From Erpobdella octoculata (Eukaryota; Annelida; Clitellata; Hirudinida; Erpobdellidae): a stretch of DNA of 64,000 bases. This document shows positions 27,000-36,715 of this stretch, in pieces. Numbering within the stretch: position 1 is the first letter of the stretch; each line of letters starts with the position of its first letter. The notes below the pieces were generated by a model, which saw only the letters and a list, made by a program, of their open reading frames with translations, was not told the DNA's origin and searched no databases. Location: positions 2,497,917 to 2,561,916 of the forward strand of contig OZ022238.1 in NCBI GenBank assembly GCA_963978895.1, read 5' to 3'. Made by a program: the position numbers and the translations under genes.

Positions 27000-29419
27000 T
27001 CACTTCATCGGGTTCCCGTCCGGATAAACCCCCTTGAAAGATCGGACCACTTCAGGGTCGATCAATTTAACTCCGTCCACCTGATTGCCGAGGGTGACCC
27101 AGTTGGGCTGGATGTTGTGGGGTCGACCGAAGAGTTCGATCTTTCTCGTTCCTGGCGACAGTCTCTCGATGATGCCGTAGATCTCGTCGGGCTTGTGACT
27201 CGTGGCTCGCACCTCGGACACGATGACGTCACAGTCCAGTCCCCGGTTGACTCCCTTGAGGTTCCCTTTCACTCCGACTAAGCAATGTTCCTGCCAGATC
27301 AGCAAAAATATTTCAGTCATAACCAGCCAAATATTCTAGCATACAAAACAAAACTTCACTAGAAGTTGTAGTAGTTTAAGATCAGTTATTATTATTTCCG
27401 AGAGATTTGGACTTAATGAAATTTCTTGCATACAAAAGCAATATAATGCCAGTGCACTGACCTTGCCGTGGTTGAGCCAATGTCCTGTTCTACCGGTTCT
27501 GATTATCCTCTGGAGCTGGTTCGTTTTAACCCAGATGAGCTCATCGACACGTTCATAACCCCAAAGTGTCAGGCATTCTCTGCCCAGTTCCATGGCTCTG
27601 CCAGTCACCCATAAGAATATGTAGCCATCGTCTTGTAGGAAAGGAATGTTCAGTTTTCTCATCTCGTCATCGGACATCGTGCCGTAGGGGAGTTCCATGT
27701 GAATGTCCCAAGGTGGATCGGCCATGACGACTGCGAACTTGCCTAGAACCGACATGTCGAAGTGTCGTAAGTCGCACTGGATCCACTGCGGCGGGAAAAG
27801 CGTGGTGGACGAGGGGTCGTCGAACTTCGCCGCCCCGCTTCCGCTCATGTCCGTCCAGATACGACTGGCGGCATTGACCGAGTAGACCTGCCTGGGCCCG
27901 TCCACCGTCGGTCCGTCGCCGCCGTCGCATTCTATCTGGTAGTGGACGTACTTGCAGGTATCCATGTGGAAGCAGGTGTTGAGAAACGAGCAGTCCCCCA
28001 GGGATTCGTCCGTGTGCTTGTGTATGATCTTCTTGAAGTGGAGCTTCTGGCACGGCTGGTTCGGATTGGACGATCGCTGGCACTCCTCCCTGGTTCCGTA
28101 GCTGCAGAACTCGCGCACCTGCCTGCCCCCCTGGGAGCGGAATCTCTCCGTCAGCAGGCGCTCCTTGGTCGTCGGCTTGCTGAGAAGCTGGAGAATGTCC
28201 TCGGTCAGTTTCTTGGTTTCTCTCTCCTTGGCTGATTGCGTGGACAGTAGGCTTTCGATGACCTGATCTGATTTCGAGGTGTCCGTCTAGAAAAAAAAAT
28301 TTTTTTAACTTGATTTTTTCTCAATTTAGTGGGCTTTGTTTAATTATTATCAAGATAATAAGACTCCCTAGATTAGTAAATTTCATAGATTTTCCAACTC
28401 CTGAGATATTATAATCAGACGACCTAGAATGTTACAGGTCATATTTTATTAATCATTGTAGATTTTTAGACTTCCGAACGATTAGAATTTCGAGATTATA
28501 GGACATTTTAGAATACTTCACCGAATTTTCTAGATCATTGGACTTCCAAGATTATTTTAACTCAAAAACTTAATTCCTCAGAATATTAGACAACTCGAAT
28601 TACTGTCATTGAACATAGAATTCATGGATTATTGAACAACATGGATTTTCAGACCAACCTTTTTAACCTGCTTGCCACTCTTCCCGTGTGGCTCATCTTT
28701 TTCATCCAGTTTTCTTTTCAAATTTTTTCTTGCCGCGTCGCTCGCCGAAGCCTCGCTACTCGAGCCGCCGAATTCCAACTCGTAGAGAGCCGTCAACTTC
28801 TTGTGGTCGACTGACTCGATGGTAGTGATCGAGGAATCGCGGGCGGAGCTTATGGTGATCAAACTCTGGACGGCATACTTCTGGATGAGGTTTTCGATAC
28901 TGGAAATCGAAGTTGCGTCTTCTGGAGTCTGCGAGAAATGCAACTGCATTTTAAATAGCAAGCTAAATATCTTATAAAAAAATTTAATCCAGCTAAGTTA
29001 TTTACCTTGTTTAATGTTTGATAGAGCGTCACAACATCAACAGGCAAATTAAGAGATATATCAGTCAATTGTGTTAATAGAATTTTTTCAATCTCACTCA
29101 AATCTTCTGGCTTGGAAACCAAGTCGTTTTTTTGCTTTGAAATAAATCCCGACGGAGGAAGCTCATCCTGAGCAGTTATCGATGGCGAAGGAGCTGCATT
29201 AGTTGCAAACCCTTTGTCGCTCGGTTTCGGGGAAGCATTTTGATTTGAGAAATCGACTATGGTAGCCGATGCTTCAGTAGAAGCGGCACAAGGTACTGAA
29301 ACAGAAAGTATTGCAGCGGAACTAAGTTCAGCGACTTGTTTCTTTCTCGCCGCAATCCTCTCTTTAAGGTTTATTTGTTTGTTTTTAATCGCCTGAATTT
29401 CATTCCATGTGTCAGACAT
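27000..29419 (-). CDS. METTL3: METTL3, catalytic subunit of the mRNA m6A methyltransferase
   Basis: Four exons on the minus strand, all phase 0: 29419-29006, 28928-28659, 28286-27462 and 27290-27000, giving 599 residues (human 580). It begins MSDTWNEIQ, the leader helix that binds WTAP in the human complex. The CCCH pair spans about 287-343 (EFCSY; then TCFHMDTCKYVHY). The catalytic DPPW is at about 418-421, with gate loop MELPYGT. The C-terminus retains GRPHN and LGNQ, which bind AdoMet. METTL3 with METTL14 writes N6-methyladenosine on nuclear RNA. Every active-site residue checked is conserved, so it should be the functional copy. A polyadenylation signal lies at 26946-26951 on this strand. 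Confidence 0.97.
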
Positions 29420-29849
29420 TTTTAATTTTTAAGTGCCTGTGTAACTGTTTAGCGTGGTGATTTGAAATTCATTAACTAATTAATTGCTAATAATTGTATT
29501 ATGCCAACCGCTCCGTTGAACAACTTAACTTGCTATAACTAGTATAACTAGTAGAATAACTATACTTCTTTCATTTTAGCAACAAACACAAACATGAAAC
29601 AACACGGTGTTTTTGTTTATTTTATTGAAATGTGAATAAAGTATTTCTAAAAATATAAAAAGTACTTTTTTTCTAAAAAAAATGAAATAAAATTTATTAT
29701 TGCATTGCAATGTTTATGGTTCTGTAACAAGCAAATTTTAAATTTTAAAAACTAGTAAAAGTTAAGAGCGAAATACACAACAACAATTTATGAATCAACT
29801 AGCAGGGTACCCGGCGTTACCCGGAGTTTTTAGAGATTTTTCTAATGTT

Positions 29850-30810
29850 TGTCTCTCTTGCTCCCGCTTTCCTTCCCGCTTGCTCTCGTGCTTACGGTCG
29901 CTTTCCCGTTACCGCTTGCTCTCTCGTTCCCGGTCGCTCTCCCGCATAGGCGCAACTGGACGGCCAAAAAAAGGGGGGGGGGGTTATGGGTCTGTAAAAT
30001 AGAACAAGAGCATGGACGACTCCCACTTTTCAAAAACATTTTGTCTATTATTTTTTGGTTTGTTTTATATAATAAAAATAATAATAATAATGTTAGTGTT
30101 TTTGTGTTTATTAAATTATTAACAAAACAAAATAATTAAGACCAAAAATATTGAATAAATAATTCAAGACCAACATGGTGCCTACAGACAGAAACTTTAC
30201 TAACAAGGCAGCAAAGTATCTGTAGTACAAATACTTTAATAACAAGGCAAAATTTTTGAACAATAAAACTTGTGAATTGTTGTGTATTTATTTTGTCTTG
30301 GAAAATAAAAAAAATGGCTAAAACAAACCCAAAAATAATAGGAAAAATGTTTTTGCGAAGTGTGAGTCGTGATTGCTCTTGTTCCTTTTTACAATGCAGA
30401 CACAATTCAGATTAGATGCAAATTTTGAACCATCTTAAATAATTAACATTAGAATTAAGGTTTTAATTTATATACCATTGGGGGGTTTCAACCCCCCAAC
30501 CCCCCCACCCTGGTTACGCTTATGCTCTCCCGCTCGCTTTCCCGATCCAGGACGCTTTCCCGCTCCTGGTCGCTTTCCCGCTCTCGCTTGCTTTTCCGCT
30601 CCTGGTCGCTTTCCCGCTCTCGCTTGCTTTCCCGTTCGCTTTCCCTTTCCCGATCGCTCGTTCGCTCTCAGATGCTTTTCCGTTCCCGCTTGCTTTCCCG
30701 TTCCCGCTCGTTCTACCGTTCCGCTCGCTCTCCCGTTCCGCTCGCTCTCCCGTTCCGCTCGCTCTCCCGTTCCGCTCGCTCTCCCGTTCCGCTCGCTTTC
30801 CCGCTCAATT
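29850..30810. repeat. gctctcccg-type minisatellite split in two
   Basis: Units of 12 to 17 bp based on cccgctcgctttcccgttc occupy 29850-29944 and 30525-30810. The 580 bp between them are a transposable element with an 8-bp duplication of the minisatellite itself. Confidence 0.8.
29945..30524. mobile_element. hAT-like foldback element inserted in a minisatellite
   Basis: The ends CATAGGCGCAACTGG and (reverse complement) CATAAGCGTAACCAGG are flanked by CTCTCCCG at 29937-29944 and 30525-30532. Inverted similarity continues inward (gaacaagagca near 30002; its complement near 30375), giving arms of about 100 bp. It is non-coding. Confidence 0.85.
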
Positions 30811-31830
30811 TTTATCACTATAATTGTCTCCCATTGACTTTCAAGGTTGTGTAAAAATTTCATTACGATCGGATGAATGGTGTAGCAACGCATAGAGAAC
30901 ATACATACTTACTTACAGTCATTTATAATTATCTCAAATTTAGACACAAAATTCAAAATAAAGTATTACAATATTGCATTGTTAGCGGAAATCCATGTGT
31001 TTGGAAATTTTCAAGTCAATTGGACTTGTAGAAGCGGTCGAAAAATCGATTACAAAACAGGGACCCGTCTCACTTTTTTTGGCCCACCCTGTATATATAG
31101 ATTACACTTCTATTAGCTTCACGCGGTGTTTGTTCATTTGTATGTGTAGTAAAAATATTGTAGGCAATTTTTCGCCACTCATTGATCTTACATTTTTACA
31201 CATAAACGTTCTTTTTAAGACAATACACAAATCCTGGGGCGTCATTTGGGACGGCAGAGGGACTATTGCCTCCTCCTCCTCAAATTTGTCAAAATAACGG
31301 GAATCGAAGTCAGATTTTACGGGTGTATTTTTGTATTAGCCCCTGAGCTGACAGTTAATAATACCAGCTTTCATGAAACATGATTGGCTGTTAGTATAGT
31401 ATAGTTGTTTATTTAGCCTAAGCTGCTCAGTAGACCTTGACAGCCTCTATGTATTACGATTCATCTCAGAATGCCAACTGTATAAAAGTATGAGGTAGAA
31501 GTTGGCTGCGCAGCTGGATCCCCGAACTATAGTGCAAAAAAAAGTTCGTGCATTGGGGTTGTGCTATAGATCGTTGGAAAGGTATTTAACAAAGAAATAT
31601 AATGGTGTAAAAATAAATTTAATATTGCAAAAAATAAAAAAGTTATAGGCGAAAAACCGTCGCCGTCCCTATGTAAATGTATGGAGACGATTGTTCATAC
31701 CCTGATCTATATTTTGCTTCATAACCTTTTTATTTGTTGGACTATTTTCCAAAAATTAGTTTCTATGTTTAGCTAATATATTTGTCTTTCTAATGCATTA
31801 AGTTAGAACCCCAATGCAGTCGAAAATTTT

Positions 31831-31920
31831 AATCTACATGGCTCCAAACGCAAGTGAAAAATCGTCCCTATGTAAATGTATGGAGACGATTTTTCACTTG
31901 CGTTTGGAGCCATGTAGATT
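31831..31920. repeat. 90-bp palindrome with perfect 35-bp arms
   Basis: 31831-31865 and 31886-31920 are exact reverse complements around a 20-base centre. The centre plus its edges (29 nt, cgtccctatg...gacgatt) also occurs at 31664-31692 as a direct copy without the arms. No ORF is present. Confidence 0.9.
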
Positions 31921-31989
31921 AATATTTTGTACGTTCTTGTGGCTATGGCGGTTGTTTAATCGTTCCTTGACCAGGAGGACTGGTTTACA

Positions 31990-32208
31990 ATGACATGATT
32001 TGGTGCTAGGTTAGCTGAGTTGGTAAAGGGTTAGCCTTGAATGTGAGAGCTTCACGGTTCGACTCCCACTCACTGCCTAGTAGCCCATGTCAACGGAAAA
32101 TTTAGCGGGTAAAATCGTTCTCTCCGTGGGGCATGTAAAAGAACAGCGCCTTTGAACAAAGCGGAAAAGGCGCTCAATAAATTAGCAAACATTTACATTT
32201 ACATTTAT
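31990..32208 (+). mobile_element. tRNA-derived SINE
   Basis: The head carries a textbook A-box (tagctgagttgg, 32012-32023) and B-box (ggttcgactcc, 32056-32066), the internal RNA polymerase III promoter. A unique body with gcggaaaaggcgctc follows, then a tttacatttacattta tail. Truncated relatives are at 55210-55325 (+) and 49267-49302 (-). Confidence 0.88.
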
Positions 32209-32626
32209 GATCAAAGGTTGCGTCTTGCCGTGAAAGTAATGTCAATCTGAAACTAAGTGTTTGATTTATGTATTATCACTTGAAAAAAAACAGTTTTTAA
32301 GGTTTTTAATAAGAAAAAATAACGATAGACGAAAGTAGTTGTTTTTCTATTATTTTGGTTTGTTGAAAAATGTATTATATACTTGTTTGCGTTCTGTTTC
32401 TACACAATTGGTCGCATTGTGGTTAGCTATTTATTCATTGGATTGCAATATAGTTCGAATTTTAGGTCGCGTTTTACCGGCTCGTAGATCGCAGTTCGCG
32501 TTTTATGGACATCCCTTATCCATATTTTATTATTATCTTATCTTTAATCTTTTCACTTGAAATAAGTTATTTTTAGTAACAAACACGTGCAGATTTCACG
32601 CTGCGAAGTAAAAAGAATATTCCATT

Positions 32627-34854
32627 TTATTTATAAAAATTCCAATAACTCTCTAGAACTTTCGACTCGACTATGTTCGTCCTTTCCATTTGATCGCCAA
32701 GGGTGGTCCAGTTGGGCCGGACGTTGTGGGGGCATCCGAATAGTTCAACTTTTCTCGTACCCGGAGATAGCCTTTCTATGATCCCGTAGATTTCATCGGG
32801 CTTGCGACCTGTTCCTAAAACTTCGGACACGATGACGTCACAGTCTAGACCGCGGTTAACCTTTGGACTGCCTTTGACCCCGACCAGACAGTGTTCCTTT
32901 AAAATAATGCAAATATGTTAGTTATTTTTAAAAATTTTCTCAGGTTAGAAATAAAACTTGAAAAACAATTTAGAATAATTCCCTTCCTCTCCCAGAAATG
33001 TAGTTATTTATTTAGCAGTGCATTATTGGCTGCTGGGCCAAAGTATTTACTATTTATCATATTCTGTAAAACGTCATAATGATCTATACATACCTTGCTA
33101 TGGTTGAGCCAGTGGCCAGTCCTGCCTGTTCTTATAAAACCCTGCAATTGATTCGTCTTTACCCAGATCAACTCGTCCACGTATCGGTAACCCCACAAGC
33201 TCAGACATTCCTTGCCGAGCTCCATCGTTCTTCCGGTCACCCAAAGGAATATGTAACCGTCGTCTTGAAGTACCGACACGTTGAGTTTCTTCATGTCGTC
33301 ATCGGTCACGGCGCCCGAGGTCTGTCCGGCGTGGCTGTCCCACGGAGGATCGGCCATGACTACGGAAAACTTCCCGAGGACGCCGATGTTGAAGCAGCGC
33401 AGATCGCATTGGATCCACTGCGGCGGATGTAAGACGTCGACGTCGGTAGAGTTTCTCGGGAAATCTGGGTCGTCAGTCTCCGAGTGTTCCAAGTCATAAT
33501 GAACGTGCTTGCAGGTGCTAGGGTTGAAGCAGTGCCTCAGGTAGTTGCAGTCGCCGTTTGTCGTGTCCGTGTGTCGTTTGATGATCTCTCTGAAGTGAAG
33601 TTTGCGACAGCTTTTAGAATAGTTGACCGCCTCGTTGCACTCTTCTCTGGTTATGTAAGAGCAGAACTCTCTGATTTTTGGTCTCTTTCGCGTGCCAGAA
33701 CTTTTTTTGTTAGATCTAACAAGATCATCTGATTCAGGCGTTATCTGACCGCGATAGTGAGCGCTCTTTTTGTGTAAACGATAGTCCGATTTTTCACCCT
33801 GAAACAATGTATAATAAATTAATTTTTAATACTAAAAAAAACTCAGGTAGACATTAAAAAGGCCTTAAATAAACTTATAACACCATGCCATCTACAATGT
33901 TTCTGATTTATAGGCGTGCACCTATAATATAACCTATAGAAAAGATTGATTACTTACCTTGGTACTTGATGAAACCGTATTCCTTGAGTCGTAATCAGTC
34001 TGCCGACAATTGTTTCGATCGTCGACATCTGAATCGAACCTACTCGAATGACGATGAAATCTCACCGATTCAGGATCTGCCGCAATAAGCCTCCTGTCCT
34101 CATGTCTACCGTCTTTTCTCTCTCTTTCTCGTAGTTCCGTCGGTGTCAGAGCGGCGTACCTGGAGTCTCTCCGGGTAATTGAACCGCAGCGGGAGGACGA
34201 ACGCGACGAGTAATCTCGTCCGTCGTAATTTTTATTTCTTTGAGTCACCTTGATTTCCTCTTTTTTCTTCTCTTCTTTGTCTCTTCTACTTTTCGTGCTG
34301 CACTTTTCATACTCTGAGCTTTCACCGCGTCCTACAGCTTTCAGGCATTCGCTCCGCGTTAGGGACATCTTCTTCATTTTAGCTGATCGACTTTTGTCAT
34401 CACGATTCTTTGGACGTCTGCTTTCTGGGTACGCATCACTATCGTAGCAAGCACTTGCTTCATTATCGCTCGTAGGTTTCGTCTCTTTTACTTTTCTTTC
34501 ACAATCATCTTTATCGTTCCGTTTGCGTTTTAAGCTAACCCGCGGTGATCTGTCTTTGTCGCGCACCCGACTTTCCTGTCTGTCGTAACCTCGAACTTCG
34601 ACCTTGCTACTCTTCTTTTCAGAGCTCGTAACTATATCAGCACGTTCCTTTTGAGATGGGACTGAGGTTTTTTTGGCTGATTTATCTTCTTCTATAGACA
34701 TCTTCTTCTGGGGAACGCCAGATTTTTTCAGATTCTTAGCAGAAGAAGGTTCACATTTCTCTTCGCGGTAATACTTTCTAGTTTCGTTTTCGTTGTCTTC
34801 TAAATAATTTGTCGCCATTTTTCTTCGCACATGATGACTTCTGCTGGCAGACAT
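32627..34854 (-). CDS. Divergent METTL3 paralogue with a charged N-terminus
   Basis: Three exons on the minus strand: 34854-33958, 33798-33094 and 32896-32627, giving 623 residues. Residues 1-299 are highly charged (Arg, Ser, Lys, Glu), with no METTL3 leader helix. From about 345 the protein follows METTL3: CCCH pair (EFCSY; CFNPSTCKHVHY), DPPW at about 449-452, and the NQLQGFIRTGRTGHWLNHSK block. The last intron (NHSK|EHCLVG) is at the same place and phase as in the neighbour. The gate loop reads DSHAGQTSGA instead of DIHMELPYGT, so human Tyr406 becomes Ser; Arg536 becomes Cys (32732-32734) and Asn549 becomes Asp (32693-32695). No stop or frameshift interrupts it, so it appears maintained, perhaps with altered or lost catalysis. 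The joining of the first exon rests on strong splice sites and phase only. Confidence 0.85.
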
Positions 34855-35054
34855 TATGGCTTGCTAAGAAGTTAGCTTTAGCGTTTGCTACTGATGTTCA
34901 AATTTGCAGTTACGAATTTTGATCTATATTGGACTTATACGATTTCAAAAAAAGACTTACAAGCCAGGGTTTAATTTGATTTGTAGCTTCTTGTGTGTGG
35001 AGGTCCACAGATATGTAAACACAATGCAATGATAATAAATAATATTAAATATTA

Positions 35055-35203
<149 letters not shown>

Positions 35204-36468
35204 AAATATACCTTTTGAAACTTGTTATACATAAGTTTTCAAACAAGATAACAAATTAAATGAATTTTTTATATATTGTTTATGACTTGAAAAGAATTCT
35301 GTAACAAATTCAAGCCAGTTTGTAATTTAGAAAAAAAAGTAAGTAGTGACATAATATGTTGCATTATTAACTGTTTCATAATAACAATAAGACTAATAAG
35401 AGATTCGATTAGTAAACGATTAAAAAAAAAAGATCGCTTCATATCTCTCTCTCAATGTCGACTAGCTCGCAAACATAAAATCATCGTCAGACACAAATAA
35501 GTAGGTGACGCTATATCGTCTAGAAGCTCTCTGAACCTTTTCTCACTAGTGTCTTTTACGATTACGCCCAATAAGATTGTACATAAGAATGAACACTATA
35601 AGCCACGCCCTCGATAAGGGGCTGGCGAATGAAAAGACACGGCAGGTCGAAGACGATATACGAGACAGGTAAAATACTGGCACTGAAGAGGTAAACAGTT
35701 TCCACACGTCGAAACGGAAAAAATAAAATAAAATATTTTTGAATCGAGCGACGTTGCATATGATAAATTCTAATTGTTCGTAGAATATATTTCTTTGACA
35801 CACGAAAAACAGCTTTGCAAAAATTCAATAGATAAAAACGCATCGACTTTATGAAACATACGACACAGAAAACGAGATTCGTTCAAGTCTGCATACGATA
35901 TTTTTGATCAATCACTCAACCAGTCAATCAGAAGTAAAAAAAAAACACGGAGCAATCCGTGGGAGAGACTAGATTCGGTTTACGTGTAAAAGTGAAACAT
36001 AACATTAAAAAAAATGTAAATAAAAGAAGCGCGATCTTGCATACAGTCCGAGATATAGCAGAATAGCGGGGGTTTGCGATCTGATTATACGGGGAAAGAA
36101 AAGGGCCAGAATATGGTTAAGATTGGCAAGGGGCAGAGAAAATCAGAGAGGTAACTCTTAATTAGTCTAGAATGTAATAGGCAATAGAACGGAGATGAGT
36201 GGTTATGGGTTTGCACAAAAATAGAACAAGTGGAAAAAAATTGAAGTCTCAAAAAGTCTAATTGAAAACAGAAAATCTGCTTACGTTCATATTTCCGTAA
36301 TTTTATTTTTACATTTAACTCAATAAGTTTAAAAAAAGAAAGCTTTAGACAAAATCTAGAACAAAGGATCAGTCAGAAGATCAGTTTTAGTGACATTCTG
36401 AAAGAATAGGAATTGCTATGGAACAATAACAATTCTTTTATTGATGCAGCCCATATTAAAGTTACGAC
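35204..36468. other. Intergenic DNA with nothing recognised
   Basis: AT-rich single-copy-looking sequence. Short frames on the minus strand (35546-35843) show no known protein and no coding-like composition. Confidence 0.5.
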
Positions 36469-36715
36469 CCAGTGGCCCTCCAATGAGAGATGTTTCTTTC
36501 CAGATGCCCTCCAATAAGAGATGCTTCTCTCCAAAGGCCCTCCAATGAGAGATGTTTCTTTCCAGAGGCCCTCCAATCGCAGATCTTTCTCTCCAAAGGC
36601 CCTCCAATCAAAGATGTTTCTCTCTAGTGGTCCTCCAATCAGAGATGTTTCTCACCAGTGACGTTCCCATCAGAACATTTTTTCTCCAGTGGCTCCACAA
36701 TCAAAGATGTTTCTC
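36469..36715. repeat. About 37-bp minisatellite overlapping the end of the glycosyltransferase CDS
   Basis: About seven units of the form ccctccaatgagagatgttt plus ctctccagtgg. The last unit (tcaaagatgtttctc, 36701-36715) contains the stop codon and final codons of the gene at 36701-40964. Confidence 0.85.

Larger units (their letters stand above)
29420..32626. other. Intergenic DNA between the two METTL3 genes
   Basis: No gene is recognised. It contains a GC-rich minisatellite split by a hAT-like element, a region around 31490-31930 with inverted repeats including a 90-bp palindrome, and a SINE. The segment at 29803-29830 (acccggcgttacccgg) and one at 30865-30915 look like ends of another old repeat. 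Confidence 0.6.

Noticed and set aside
26859..27281. 140-codon plus-strand frame
   Set aside because: Antisense of the last METTL3 exon.
32012..32066. Possible functional tRNA gene
   Set aside because: Good A- and B-boxes, but it continues into a repeated body with a microsatellite tail and has truncated relatives, so it is a SINE head.
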